64,000 nucleotides of DNA from Bacteroidota bacterium (GTDB lineage Bacteria > Bacteroidota > Bacteroidia > Bacteroidales > Prolixibacteraceae), in contig JAHEYT010000040.1 of assembly GCA_023251455.1 (NCBI GenBank), positions 1 to 64,000 of the forward strand. The letters run 5' to 3'. Positions 9,332 to 19,220 of the stretch are shown here, one piece after another (within the stretch, counting starts at the first letter, position 1; every line of letters starts with the position of its first letter). The notes under the pieces are model-generated. The model was not told the origin of the DNA, ran no database searches, and was given only the letters and a program-made list of their open reading frames with translations. The translations under genes were made by a program, and so were the position numbers.

Positions 9332-11140
9332 ATGGAACTTTTCAAACCGAAAGACTTTCTGAAAGCAAATCCGAAACTTAGTTTTATTGGTGGCGAGCAT
9401 TTTGCCAGATTTCTGATGTTATTGTTGCGTTTTGATAAACTTAACCGGATTTATGACCAGATTGGTGATAAAAAAGGACTTGATTTTATTGATGAACTTA
9501 TCAAAATTCTAAGTATAAATTTTTTGTACGATGCTGAGGAACTGCAAAAGCGGGTTCCTAAATCCGGACCGGCAATAGTGGTCAGTAATCATCCGTTTGG
9601 TGGTTTGGAAAGCATTCTGCTGATCAAAATTCTGAGCCAGGTACGTTCTGATGTACAAATTATGTCAACGCAATTGCTCCAGAAAATTGATCCGATTAGT
9701 GAGTTTTTTCTGGAAGAAGATACTTTTCAACGGAAAAATGATAAAAATACGCTGAATTCAGGAACTGATCAAGCTACTGCTCATTTGGAAAATGGTGGAA
9801 TTCTGTGTCTTTTCCCTGCTGGAGACGTGTCTCAGTTTGATGCTTATAGGGTCCTTTCCGATACTCAATGGCAATACGCAACATTGAAATTTATAAAACT
9901 GCAGAAAGTCCCAGTTGTTCCAATTCATTTTCAAGGAAATAACAGTCGATTGTATTACCTGATGGGTCATATTCTTCCGTCGCTGAAGAACATGAAACTA
10001 CCTACTGAAATTCTATATCAGCATAAAAAACCGGTTAAAATCAGAATTGGAAACCCAATTTTAGTTCCGGAGCAGGATAAGTTTGCGGACATCTACCAGT
10101 ATGGGAGGTATTTGCGTGCCAAAACTTATTTGTTGTGTTCCAAGATCGAAGTGAAACGGTTTTTCAATTATTCGCTTAAACGCCAGCAGCGTATTGAGCC
10201 TGTTGCAGAGCCGGTTCCACACGAAAAAATCCTCGACGAATTAAAGAATCTGAGCCCTGAGTTCTTGTTATTTCGGATGAAAAATTATACGGTTTATTGC
10301 GCTCCTTCGAAGCGGATTCCGAATGTTCTCCTTGAAATCGGGCGACTCAGGGAAATTACTTTCAGGCAGGTTGGCGAAGGAACCAACCGGAGCATTGATT
10401 TGGACGAATTTGATTTGTATTATAACCAAATGTTTATTTGGGATAATGAAACCGAAATGATTGCCGGAGCATACCGGATAGGAAAAGGAGCTGATATTTT
10501 GCATCAATATGGTGTGCGCGGGTTCTATATTCAGAGTCTGTTTAAGATAAAGGACGACCTTCAGGACATGTTGAATCAAACGATGGAATTGGGGCGCTCA
10601 TTTGTTGTGAAAGAATACCAACGGAAACCCATGCCTTTGTTTTTGTTGTGGAAGGGGATTCTGTATTTTACACTCAAAAATCCTGAATATCGTTATCTGA
10701 TGGGGCCGGTGAGTGTTTCCGACGATTATTCGACCTCTTCCAAAGAAATGATTATCAAGTTTATCATGGCGCATCATTTCGACTGGAAACTGGCTAAAAA
10801 TATTACGCCCCGGAACTCATATAAATTCAAAACTGAGGATCAAAACCTGAGTATCATTATGCAGACGATGGATAACGACATCAATTCGCTCGATAAATTT
10901 ATAGGCGATGTTGATGAATTGAATTCAGGTTTGCCTGTACTTTTGAAAAAGTATATCAAGCTGAACGCAAAAATTATTGGATTCAATGTCGATCCGAAGT
11001 TTAATAATTGTCTGGATGGCTTGATTGTGCTTGATTTGTGCGATGTTCCGGAGAATACGATTGAATCGCTCTCGAAAGAAGCCAACGATGGTTCCATACT
11101 TCAGCAATTTTATTCGCGCAAACAGAAGGATGGAAAATAA
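9332..11140 (+). CDS. bifunctional OlsF/GlsF-like acyltransferase (aminolipid synthase)
   Basis: A 602-residue fusion. The N-terminal half is a PlsC-like O-acyltransferase with Asn86-His87 in SNHPFGGLE and an LFPAGD block. The C-terminal half (about 300-480) is a GNAT-type N-acyltransferase of the OlsB kind (GRLREITFRQVGEG, DEFDLYYNQMF). In ornithine-lipid and glycine-lipid synthesis the N-acylation is done by OlsB/GlsB and the O-acylation by OlsA/GlsA; fused OlsF enzymes are known in Flavobacterium and Serratia. It probably makes an acyloxyacyl amino-acid lipid at the inner membrane. Whether the amino acid is ornithine, glycine or another is not visible. Confidence 0.85.
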   Translation: MELFKPKDFLKANPKLSFIGGEHFARFLMLLLRFDKLNRIYDQIGDKKGLDFIDELIKILSINFLYDAEELQKRVPKSGPAIVVSNHPFGGLESILLIKILSQVRSDVQIMSTQLLQKIDPISEFFLEEDTFQRKNDKNTLNSGTDQATAHLENGGILCLFPAGDVSQFDAYRVLSDTQWQYATLKFIKLQKVPVVPIHFQGNNSRLYYLMGHILPSLKNMKLPTEILYQHKKPVKIRIGNPILVPEQDKFADIYQYGRYLRAKTYLLCSKIEVKRFFNYSLKRQQRIEPVAEPVPHEKILDELKNLSPEFLLFRMKNYTVYCAPSKRIPNVLLEIGRLREITFRQVGEGTNRSIDLDEFDLYYNQMFIWDNETEMIAGAYRIGKGADILHQYGVRGFYIQSLFKIKDDLQDMLNQTMELGRSFVVKEYQRKPMPLFLLWKGILYFTLKNPEYRYLMGPVSVSDDYSTSSKEMIIKFIMAHHFDWKLAKNITPRNSYKFKTEDQNLSIIMQTMDNDINSLDKFIGDVDELNSGLPVLLKKYIKLNAKIIGFNVDPKFNNCLDGLIVLDLCDVPENTIESLSKEANDGSILQQFYSRKQKDGK

Positions 11141-11155
11141 TGGTGCTTTTGGTGG

Positions 11156-11527
11156 TTACTTTTTGAATATGAAATAAACAGCAAGTATCAGGAAAACAAA
11201 GCCAATCAGATGATTGAACCTAAAGTTTTCGTTTTTAAAAAGGATAATCGAGAATACGGTAAACACAAGCAATGTAACTACTTCCTGGATAACTTTCAGC
11301 TCGATTAACGAAAACGGGCCACCATTTTCTTTGTATCCCATCCGGTTTGCCGGAACTTGAAACGCATATTCGAAAAGGGCAATGCTCCAGCTAATCAATA
11401 CGATGGCAACGATTCCTAGCTTATTGAACCATTTTAATTCTGCAAATTTAAGGTGTCCGTACCAAGCCAAAGTCATAAATGTATTGGATAAAACCAGCAG
11501 AATAATTGTAAATACTCCCTTCATCAT
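11156..11527 (-). CDS. DMT family protein (DUF486)
   Basis: A 123-residue integral membrane protein with four predicted helices, of the DUF486 group of small DMT-superfamily proteins. The block WSIALFEYAFQVPANRMGY in the second quarter is the family mark. Its transport substrate, if any, is unknown. It ends 15 bp from the convergent acyltransferase gene. A good promoter lies at 11553-11585, so it is a single-gene unit. Confidence 0.9.
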   Translation of the reverse strand: MMKGVFTIILLVLSNTFMTLAWYGHLKFAELKWFNKLGIVAIVLISWSIALFEYAFQVPANRMGYKENGGPFSLIELKVIQEVVTLLVFTVFSIILFKNENFRFNHLIGFVFLILAVYFIFKK

Positions 11528-11552
11528 CTGTTTATTGCTTTAAAACAAGCCG

Positions 11553-11585
11553 CGAAAATACATCAAACAAACAGCTGCATCCAAA
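11553..11585 (-). promoter_or_regulatory. promoter of the DUF486 gene
   Basis: On the minus strand: TTTG (11585-11582), a 21-bp spacer, then TATTTTCG (11560-11553), a near match to TAnnTTTG, 25 bp before the ATG. Confidence 0.45.
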
Positions 11586-11655
11586 ATTTGTGCAATAATT
11601 TATGCTTAAATCAGGAATTTCCACTATCTTGAACTTGAAATTTTAACCAAATTCA

Positions 11656-12138
11656 ATGAAGATAAAGTCTAAATATTTGATTTATTGTGTTTTGATAAGT
11701 GTTTTGTTTCTTTCCTGCCAAAATGCTTCTGAAAACAAAAAGGTAACTCCTGTTAGTACCGAAAAACTTGCTACTGAAATTAACAAAAATTTACCATCGG
11801 AACCCACAGGAAAAGAACATCCCGGGAAAGCAGTATATACTCAATATTGTTTAACTTGTCATCAGGCCGATGGAACTGGGGTTCAAAACATGCATCCACC
11901 GCTTACGCCGGGAAGTTGGGTGGGTAATGACCCAAACGAACTGATTGCCATTATGATGAAAGGATTGAGCGGGAAAATAGAAGTGAACGGCGAAGTTTAT
12001 AAGAATTTTATGCCCTCACATGCTCAACTTACCGATGAACAACTTGCTGATGTGTTGTCGTATATTCGTTCCAGTTTCGGGAACAATTTCGAGCCGGTTA
12101 CGCCTGAAATGGTCAAGAAAGTCAGAAGCGGCCGTTAA
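11656..12138 (+). CDS. c-type cytochrome lipoprotein
   Basis: A 160-residue protein with a lipoprotein signal ending at Cys21 (LFLSC), a short linker and one class I cytochrome c domain. Heme c would attach at Cys65/Cys68 with His69 as axial ligand (YCLTCHQ), and Met119 (NFMPSH) is the likely sixth ligand. It is predicted to face the periplasm as a membrane-anchored electron carrier or a dehydrogenase subunit. No redox partner is adjacent; an oxidase cluster lies 6-14 kb downstream. A strong bidirectional terminator follows. Confidence 0.88.
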   Translation: MKIKSKYLIYCVLISVLFLSCQNASENKKVTPVSTEKLATEINKNLPSEPTGKEHPGKAVYTQYCLTCHQADGTGVQNMHPPLTPGSWVGNDPNELIAIMMKGLSGKIEVNGEVYKNFMPSHAQLTDEQLADVLSYIRSSFGNNFEPVTPEMVKKVRSGR

Positions 12139-12157
12139 CCTCAAGAAAAAAGTATAT

Positions 12158-12200
12158 AGTAAAAAGGCAAAAGTAGAGATTCCGCTTTTGCCTTTTTACT
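12158..12200. terminator. bidirectional terminator between the cytochrome c and SIMPL genes
   Basis: A perfect 16-bp stem (12158-12173 with 12185-12200) encloses an 11-nt loop, with A-rich and T-rich arms. It serves two convergent genes. Confidence 0.85.
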
Positions 12201-12218
12201 TTTAACCTTAGCCTTAGT

Positions 12219-12920
12219 TTACTTGATGGCGAATCTTGCGAAGACAGCGTATTTCAGTTTGATTTTCTGAAAGGATAATTCGGGTAAAGCTTCTTCTGCG
12301 GATGCTGCATCCATTGCCATATTCATCATCACCGCTTTACGCATAGGTTGAAATTCATCGAAACTTTCGCGTTCCTGAATAAAAAGCGGTTTCCCAACTG
12401 TTTCGCCAATGGCTGATAATAAATAACCTGCTTTCTCTTTGGCATCCTGAACTGCCTGCATTTTTACCTCTTTGCGGAATTCTTTAATTTTTGAATGGTC
12501 AACCCGCTGAATGTTGGCGTTAAAAGCATCAATCTCGTCCAGTAAATCAAATACTTTGGCCAATGTACCAGTTGTTGATATTTTCAGCAAATAGTCTTTT
12601 GATGCAATTACATCATTTTTTTTACGCTTGATTTTAATGAAGTCCGAATTGGCATCAGCCAACTGTAAATCAGCCAAATCGATTTCAAGTTTCATCAACC
12701 GTTTCTTCAGTTCTTTTTCCTGATCTTCAATTTCGATTTTCTTCTTTCCTTCAAATCGTTCTTTCAGGGTAAACGAGATGTAAATCTGATCCGGAATGAT
12801 TTCCATCTCACCGTTTCCAACCACTTCAATGTAAGGTGTTTCTTTGCCCTGAATGACTTCCTGACTCATGGCCATAAATGGTAGCAAGGCGATGAATAGT
12901 GCTAAAATTCTTGTTTTCAT
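12219..12920 (-). CDS. SIMPL domain-containing protein (DUF541)
   Basis: A 233-residue exported protein: a signal peptide (about 1-19, ending MAMSQ) and a SIMPL/DUF541 domain. Typical features are the early VVGNGEMEIIPDQIYISFTL strand, a Lys/Glu-rich central helix, VQDAKEKAGYLLSAIGETVGKPL, and a C-terminal KIKLKYAVFARFAIK strand. Such proteins are periplasmic or outer-membrane associated and of unknown function. It is a single gene between a terminator and the ggt gene. Confidence 0.85.
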   Translation of the reverse strand: MKTRILALFIALLPFMAMSQEVIQGKETPYIEVVGNGEMEIIPDQIYISFTLKERFEGKKKIEIEDQEKELKKRLMKLEIDLADLQLADANSDFIKIKRKKNDVIASKDYLLKISTTGTLAKVFDLLDEIDAFNANIQRVDHSKIKEFRKEVKMQAVQDAKEKAGYLLSAIGETVGKPLFIQERESFDEFQPMRKAVMMNMAMDAASAEEALPELSFQKIKLKYAVFARFAIK

Positions 12921-13024
12921 GTTGTTTGTTTTTATTTGTTTCTATGATGTTTTCAATCCTGTTTTGGTTGCTTCTGTTAAAAATGGCTATGCATAATAAT
13001 TCAATCCGTCAATCCTTCAGTAAA

Positions 13025-14713
13025 TCAATATCCCGCTGCCTGTCCGTCTTTTCGCGATTCGGAAGCCCCAAAATAAACTTTGTTTTGAGCATCCCATTTA
13101 ATCGCCTGGTAACCGCCGTAAATACCATTGATAAATTGAATCTTGTGTCCCTTGCCTAGCAAATTGCGTACCGTTTCATACGGAAATCCGGTTTCCAGAT
13201 AAACGATTCCACCATCAGTCATTTTTTCGTCGGTCGGTTCGCTCGATCCTTCGTGGCAAATTCGGGGTGCATCGCCGGCTTCCTGAAGGTTCATCCCGAA
13301 GTCGATAATATTCACAACCATCTGAACATGACCTTGTGGCTGCATCGATCCACCCATCAATCCAAAGCTGATGTAAGGCTTTCCATCTTTGGTGATAAAC
13401 GCAGGAATAATGGTTTGAAAAGGACGTTTGTGCGGTTCAAATTTATTCAGGTGATTGGGGTCGAGCGAAAACATTTCGCCCCGATCCTGAAGAACAAAGC
13501 CCAGTTTCCCGGGAGTCATTCCGGAGCCCATTCCGCGGTAATTGCTCTGGATCAGCGAAACCATGTTTCCATCCTTGTCAGCAGTTGTCAAATAAATGGT
13601 GTTTCCATGCTCCGGATTTCCGGCAGGAAGAATCTTTGCAGCACGATCCGGATTGATAAGTTTATTTCTTTCTGTAGCATATTCTTTTGAGATTAAACCT
13701 TTGATCGGCAGTTGATTGAAGTCAGGATCGGCATAAAATTTAGCGCGATCTTCAAAAGCCAGTTTCTTAGCTTCCACAAAAGTGTGGACGTATTGCGCGC
13801 TGCCAAATCCCATTGATTTGATATCGTATTTTTCCAACACGTTCAGAATCTGCAAAACTGCAATACCCTGTCCGTTTGGCGGTAATTCCCAAACATCGTA
13901 TCCGCGGTAATTGGTCGAAACCGGTTCAATCCAATCCGAATGATGATCGGCAAAATCACGCATGCTGAAAAAGCCACCTTCGCTTCTCACATAATCAACA
14001 ATCTTTTTGGCGATTTCCCCTTTATAAAAAGCGTCCCGCCCGCTATCGGCAATTTTCTGCAAAGTAGCTGCCAGGTATGGGTTTTTAAAGATTTCGCCTT
14101 TAGCCGGAGCTTTTCCTTCGGGCATGTAAATTTCCTTAAATCCGGTGTAGTTTTCCAGAAGTTTCGAGTTCGATTTCCAGTAGTAGGCGATTACCTCGGT
14201 AAGTGGAAACCCTTCGCGGGCATAGCTAATCGCAGGTTTCAAGATTTCGGACATCGGGAGTTTTCCGAATTTTTGGTTCAGTTCGAACCATCCGTCGACA
14301 CAACCCGGCACTGAAACAGAAAGCGGACCGTGTGATGGGACTTTTTTAATTCCTTTATCAATGAAATATTGAAGGTTCAGGTCGTATGGCGAACGGCCAC
14401 TCGCATTTAAACCATATAGTTTCTGCGTTTTGGCATCCCAGACAATGGCAAATAAATCTCCGCCAATGCCGTTTCCGGTGGGTTCAACCAATCCCAAAAC
14501 TGCATTGGCCGCAATAGCTGCATCAATGGCATTACCACCAGCTTTCAGAATATCAAGTGCCGCTTGAGTGGCCAGTGGTTGGCTGGTGCAAGCCATGCCG
14601 TGTTGTGCAATGACTTCGGAGCGGGTAGCGAAAGTTTGTCCGGTAATGCGGTCTTGGGCATTTGTGTTTATTAGCAAACAGATCACGAAAATCAGTAAAA
14701 TAGCTTTTTTCAT
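13025..14713 (-). CDS. ggt: gamma-glutamyltransferase
   Basis: A 562-residue Ntn-hydrolase precursor with a signal peptide (about 1-19, cleaved near TNAQ). Self-cleavage should occur before Thr372 (EHGNTIYLTT), which becomes the catalytic N-terminal residue of the small subunit. The RGMGSGMTPG and LQDRGEMFSL blocks, and an early GNAIDAAIAAN helix, are as in the family. It hydrolyses or transfers the gamma-glutamyl group of glutathione and related peptides in the periplasm. The LQDRGEMFSL block suggests a short lid loop, as in many bacterial members that favour hydrolysis. It is a single gene, divergent from the nuclease gene. Confidence 0.93.
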   Translation of the reverse strand: MKKAILLIFVICLLINTNAQDRITGQTFATRSEVIAQHGMACTSQPLATQAALDILKAGGNAIDAAIAANAVLGLVEPTGNGIGGDLFAIVWDAKTQKLYGLNASGRSPYDLNLQYFIDKGIKKVPSHGPLSVSVPGCVDGWFELNQKFGKLPMSEILKPAISYAREGFPLTEVIAYYWKSNSKLLENYTGFKEIYMPEGKAPAKGEIFKNPYLAATLQKIADSGRDAFYKGEIAKKIVDYVRSEGGFFSMRDFADHHSDWIEPVSTNYRGYDVWELPPNGQGIAVLQILNVLEKYDIKSMGFGSAQYVHTFVEAKKLAFEDRAKFYADPDFNQLPIKGLISKEYATERNKLINPDRAAKILPAGNPEHGNTIYLTTADKDGNMVSLIQSNYRGMGSGMTPGKLGFVLQDRGEMFSLDPNHLNKFEPHKRPFQTIIPAFITKDGKPYISFGLMGGSMQPQGHVQMVVNIIDFGMNLQEAGDAPRICHEGSSEPTDEKMTDGGIVYLETGFPYETVRNLLGKGHKIQFINGIYGGYQAIKWDAQNKVYFGASESRKDGQAAGY

Positions 14714-14860
14714 AGGTTCGGATTTAATTTCTCCAAAATACTAAAATTGATTGGTTTAAAATTACGGCTATTTTTTGTTTCTGAATGGAAGAGATTTAAT
14801 TTTACCTTTAAGCCTGATAATTCAATAAAGCTATCAATTGAATCAAAGATCACATTTCTG

Positions 14861-17704
14861 ATGAACCCATTTTTAAAGCAGGTTGCTAACTATTTATATA
14901 CCAATCACCGGTCAGAGCTAAGCGAATATTGCCTTGTTTTTCCGGGTAGGAGAGCGGGCGTTTTTTTTACGGCTTACCTTAACGAGCGAGTCGAAAAACC
15001 AATTCTTTCGCCTGAAATAATTACCATCAACGAGTTGATTTCGTCGCTCACCGGCTTACAGCAGGCCGATCAGGTTTCTTTGGTGTTGAAACTTCAGGAA
15101 GTTTACAGCAAAGTTACCGGGCATCAGGAACCGCTGGACGAGTTTTTCTTCTGGGGCGAAATTTTGTTGGCCGACTTCGACGACATCGACAAATACCTAC
15201 TGAATGCCGATGATTTATTCCGCAACATCTCTGACCTGAAAGAATTGGAGAATCAGTTCGATTACCTGACTGACGAACAAAAACGTGCAATTGACGAATT
15301 CTGGGGCAATCTGGATAAAGTTCCGCATTCGTTCAACAAGGACAAATTCATTGGTATCTGGATTAAACTGGCTGAAATCTATCGTCGTTTCCGGGATGTG
15401 CTGAAGCAAAACAACATTGCTTATTCTGGAATGATTTACCGCGAAGTGGCTGAAGGTCTGACCGAAGAGTTACCCGAAACATTAATTGCCAAAAAATATA
15501 TTTTCATCGGGTTCAATGCTCTGAATAATTGTGAAAAGGCTATTTTCAAAAAACTGGAAAACCAGAGGCGAGCCTTGTTCTTTTGGGATTACGACGAACT
15601 TTACCTGAAAGACCCCGAAAATGAAGCCGGACGGTTCCTGAGAACAAACCTAATCCAGTTTCCGGCACCGAAAACGTTTGTTCCCGAAAATAAAGGCCAT
15701 GCCAGTGAGCGTAAGATTACGCTGGTATCGGTTCCCGGAAACATTACCCAGGCGCAGGCGATTAATCTCCCTCAGGTTTTGGATAGTTTCAAACTCAGCA
15801 ACCGTTTCGACAATACCGCCTTTGTTTTGGCCGACGAAAACCTGCTGATTCCGGTCATTTCTTCGGTCGGAACAAGTTTCACCGACATCAACATCACCAT
15901 GGGTTATCCGTTTACCAATACGCCCGTGTACGGATTTATCTCGCAATTGATCAGTCTTCAGAAAAACATACGGAAATCTCAAAAATCGCCGGTGTTCTAT
16001 TACAAGCCGGTTATTGCGCTTTTAAATCACCAGTTTGTTGTCAATCCCGAAATCAAACTATTTGTCTCCGGAATCCATAAAAAGAATAAGGTTTACATCG
16101 AAGCTTCGGAACTCAATTTCAGTCCGTTTATCGAAAAGATATTTTCGTATCCTGAAAATGGGGAACAAATTCTGGATTATTTTCTGGATGTACTGAAAGA
16201 GCTTTCGCCGAAATTTGAACAGGCTGAAAACGAAAAATTGCGGTTGGAATCTGAGTATCTTTTTCAGGCTTACCTTGCTATTCAGCGCTTGAAAGATACC
16301 TTGATCGGGTTGAACGTTCCTGATTTTCCGGTTAAAATAGTATACCGACTACTCGACCAGAGTTTACGACGAATTTCTATCCCGTTTGAAGGTGAACCGC
16401 TGACAGGTTTGCAGGTCATGGGTTTGCTTGAAACGCGTTGCCTCGATTTTGAAAATCTGGTGCTCTTTTCTGCTAATGAAGGTTTTTTGCCGCGAATTGC
16501 CGCAGGTCATTCGTTTGTTCCGTATCATCTCCGGAAAGGTTTCGGGATGCCAACCTACGAGGACCGCGATGCGATGTATGCTTATTATTTCTATAGACTC
16601 ATTCAGCGAACCGAAAATACAGTGATCGTTTACAATTCAATTACCGAAGGCATTTCCTCGTCCGAAAAAAGCCGATTTTTGTACCAGTTGATTTACGATT
16701 CGGAGTTTCAGATCAAAGAACTGAACCTGAGTTTTAACTTCAAGGGAACAAACAATGAACCCATTCGTGTGGAGGCCAATGAGGCACATATTCAAAAATT
16801 AACTGAGATGTATTCGGAGCGGAACCTGAGCCCCAGCGCCATTAATACCTGGCTGGAGTGCCGCTTGAAATTTTACTTTAAGTACATCGCGGGAATCAAG
16901 GAAAAGGATGAGCTGAAGGAAGAAATTGATGCCGTTCTGTTTGGTAATTTGTTTCATTACGCCATCGAGTTGCTTTACCGCCCGTTCGAAGGTAAAACGG
17001 TGGATGCTGGCGCTTTACAAATGTTGTATGCCGACAAGCGAAAAATTGAAGAGGTTGTTTTGCAGTCGGTTGCAGTACAGTATTTCCAGATGAAACCGGA
17101 AGATTCTTCGCGCATTAAATTAAGCGGACAGAGCATTTTAATTGCCTCGCATATCCGTGATTACATCCTTCAGTTGCTCGCGAACGACATTCAGTTTGCT
17201 CCTTTCGATCTGGTTAGTCTCGAAGAAAAATATTCAATGGAATATGAAGTTTTTTCAGGAGATAAAACGATTAAAATCAGAGTTGGTGGCGTGGTTGACC
17301 GGATCGATCGCACTGCCGATGGTTTGCGGATAATCGATTACAAAACCGGACGAAATTTGAAGCTCGATTTTAAAGAGTGGTCGCTGCTGGTGGATCGGAA
17401 TTATTACGATCGACGAAAAGAAATATTCCAAACCTTGATTTATTCTGACATTTTGAATCGCTCCGGAATTGAAGATCCGATCTATCCGCTTATTTACAAA
17501 TTGGATGATCTTTTTCAGGAAGAGTTTGTTCCTAATGTCATTTTTCAGGGCGAGAAACTGATTTTTCAACGTGTTGGTAACGAATTCAGGTCTGTTTTTG
17601 CTGATGTGCTTTCAGAAATATTCACTGTTGGAAGTGTTTACGAACAAACCAAAGATTCACAGAAATGCAGTTACTGCCCTTATAACAAGATTTGTAGAAG
17701 GTAA
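14861..17704 (+). CDS. AddB/RecB-like PD-(D/E)XK nuclease with Fe-S staple
   Basis: A 947-residue protein, counted from the ATG at 14861 (MNPFLKQVANYLY); an in-frame codon at 14747 adds only a 38-residue extension of poor quality. The N-terminal half is a helicase-like fold without a clear Walker A, as in AddB (VFPGRRAGVFF in its place). The C-terminal part is a RecB-type nuclease with GNLFHYAIE, VDRIDRT and the active-site IDYKTG. Cysteines that would hold a 4Fe-4S cluster are seen: one in WLECRLKFYF and a terminal CX2CX5C (CSYCPYNKIC). By analogy it resects DNA ends for recombination repair with a UvrD-type AddA helicase. That partner is not next to it. Confidence 0.85.
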   Translation: MNPFLKQVANYLYTNHRSELSEYCLVFPGRRAGVFFTAYLNERVEKPILSPEIITINELISSLTGLQQADQVSLVLKLQEVYSKVTGHQEPLDEFFFWGEILLADFDDIDKYLLNADDLFRNISDLKELENQFDYLTDEQKRAIDEFWGNLDKVPHSFNKDKFIGIWIKLAEIYRRFRDVLKQNNIAYSGMIYREVAEGLTEELPETLIAKKYIFIGFNALNNCEKAIFKKLENQRRALFFWDYDELYLKDPENEAGRFLRTNLIQFPAPKTFVPENKGHASERKITLVSVPGNITQAQAINLPQVLDSFKLSNRFDNTAFVLADENLLIPVISSVGTSFTDINITMGYPFTNTPVYGFISQLISLQKNIRKSQKSPVFYYKPVIALLNHQFVVNPEIKLFVSGIHKKNKVYIEASELNFSPFIEKIFSYPENGEQILDYFLDVLKELSPKFEQAENEKLRLESEYLFQAYLAIQRLKDTLIGLNVPDFPVKIVYRLLDQSLRRISIPFEGEPLTGLQVMGLLETRCLDFENLVLFSANEGFLPRIAAGHSFVPYHLRKGFGMPTYEDRDAMYAYYFYRLIQRTENTVIVYNSITEGISSSEKSRFLYQLIYDSEFQIKELNLSFNFKGTNNEPIRVEANEAHIQKLTEMYSERNLSPSAINTWLECRLKFYFKYIAGIKEKDELKEEIDAVLFGNLFHYAIELLYRPFEGKTVDAGALQMLYADKRKIEEVVLQSVAVQYFQMKPEDSSRIKLSGQSILIASHIRDYILQLLANDIQFAPFDLVSLEEKYSMEYEVFSGDKTIKIRVGGVVDRIDRTADGLRIIDYKTGRNLKLDFKEWSLLVDRNYYDRRKEIFQTLIYSDILNRSGIEDPIYPLIYKLDDLFQEEFVPNVIFQGEKLIFQRVGNEFRSVFADVLSEIFTVGSVYEQTKDSQKCSYCPYNKICRR

Positions 17705-17766
17705 AAAGTGTTCAGTCGCAGCATTCAGGATTCACTAATAAAGATTAATATTCATAATCGAAATGT

Positions 17767-19173
17767 ATGGAAACGTTTGAGGATTATCAAGAATCAACCT
17801 TCCGGGACCGACCCACAACTTTCAGCAAAGAGGGTAAAAGGCTTTGGTTGTTTCCCAAAATGCCCAAAGGAAAATTATACAATATCCGACGAGGCATTGC
17901 CTGGTCGTTACTTGCTTTTTTTTATGTGGCACCATTCCTGAAATTCAGAAGCGAACCATTGATTTTTCTGAATTTTCTGGAACGTAAATTTGTATTATTT
18001 GGCAATACTTTTTACCCACAGGACTTTCATTTGCTGGTGTTAGCCGTCATCACACTGGTTGTTTTTATCGTGTTATTTACGGTGATTTATGGAAGGATTT
18101 TTTGTGGATGGGTTTGCCCTCAAACGATCTTTCTTGAGTTTTTGTATCGGCCCATTGAATATTTAATTGACGGCAATTCGGAGAAACAACAGGAATTGGC
18201 ACAGCATGATATGGATGCGATAAAAGCCTTGAAACGAATCCTGAAGCACGGTATTTATCTCGTTATTTCATTCTTTACCATTTTAACTTTTGTTGCCTAT
18301 GTAACTGGTGTCGATAAACTCGGCGAAATTCTCGATGGCTGGCCCTTGCAAAATTTCGGCATTCTGGTAGGCATTTTGGCTTTTACCGGAGTTCATTATT
18401 TTGTATTTGCCTGGTTTCGTGAGCAGGTTTGTACCATGGTTTGTCCGTATGGCCGGTTGCAGGGAGTCATGCTCGATGTGAACACTATTCTGGTGGCCTA
18501 CGACTACAAACGAGGCGAACCACGCGGTAAAGGTGAACGGGGAATAAAAGGCGACTGCATAAATTGTTACAGTTGCGTGGCTGTTTGCCCAACCGGCATC
18601 GACATTCGCAACGGAACGCAATTGGAGTGCATCAACTGTACGGCCTGTATCGATGCCTGTAACTCGGTGATGAAAAGGGTTAAAAAGCCTTCAGGATTAA
18701 TTAGGTTTGCTTCTGAAAAGTCGATTTCTGAAGGTGAAAAAGTCAGGTTTAATGCCCGTGTTATTGCATACTCTGCTGTTTTGGTGGGTATGTTGGTATT
18801 AATCACTTACTTATTTACGGTTCGGGGCGATGTTGAAACCACCATTATTCGTTCGCAAGGAACTATGTTTCAGGAGTATGGTCAGGATAGTTACAGTAAT
18901 TTGTATAACTTGCAAATGGTGAATAAAACCAATTCAAAGGTTAATGTCGAACTAAAACTTTTAACTCCTGAAGGTGAAATCATTATTATGGGCGATTCGC
19001 TTCAGGCAGCAAAGGACGAAGTCGCACAGCGAAACCTGCTTATTGTTCTGAAAAAAACTGATGTTAAGTCGTCGAACAATCATCTGGAGATAGGTGTTTA
19101 CGAGGCCGGAAAGTTGATTGACAAGATTTCGTCAACGTTTGTCGGGCCCAATTCGCTGGATAAACAGCCTTAA
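17767..19173 (+). CDS. ccoG: cytochrome oxidase accessory protein CcoG
   Basis: A 468-residue polyferredoxin of the CcoG/RdxA/FixG family. Membrane helices lie near 45-60, 90-108, 160-180, 195-217 and 330-348, followed by a periplasmic Ig-like C-terminal domain. Two 4Fe-4S clusters are bound by Cys264/267/270/274 and Cys288/291/294/298; additional conserved Cys sit in FCGWVCP and TMVCPYG. CcoG is linked to copper delivery (Cu(II) reduction) during cbb3 oxidase assembly. Here it heads ccoG-fixH-safE, but no ccoNOP or ccoI is in the window; a caa3-like oxidase follows instead. Confidence 0.93.
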   Translation: METFEDYQESTFRDRPTTFSKEGKRLWLFPKMPKGKLYNIRRGIAWSLLAFFYVAPFLKFRSEPLIFLNFLERKFVLFGNTFYPQDFHLLVLAVITLVVFIVLFTVIYGRIFCGWVCPQTIFLEFLYRPIEYLIDGNSEKQQELAQHDMDAIKALKRILKHGIYLVISFFTILTFVAYVTGVDKLGEILDGWPLQNFGILVGILAFTGVHYFVFAWFREQVCTMVCPYGRLQGVMLDVNTILVAYDYKRGEPRGKGERGIKGDCINCYSCVAVCPTGIDIRNGTQLECINCTACIDACNSVMKRVKKPSGLIRFASEKSISEGEKVRFNARVIAYSAVLVGMLVLITYLFTVRGDVETTIIRSQGTMFQEYGQDSYSNLYNLQMVNKTNSKVNVELKLLTPEGEIIIMGDSLQAAKDEVAQRNLLIVLKKTDVKSSNNHLEIGVYEAGKLIDKISSTFVGPNSLDKQP

Positions 19174-19220
19174 TAAGTCGTAATCTTGGAATTTGAAACA
19201 TGGAATTTGGAATCTAAAAA

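Noticed and set aside
14747-14860. 38-codon N-terminal extension of the AddB-like nuclease
   Set aside because: It overlaps the ggt/nuclease promoter gap and does not resemble the family N-terminus, which begins well at the ATG at 14861.
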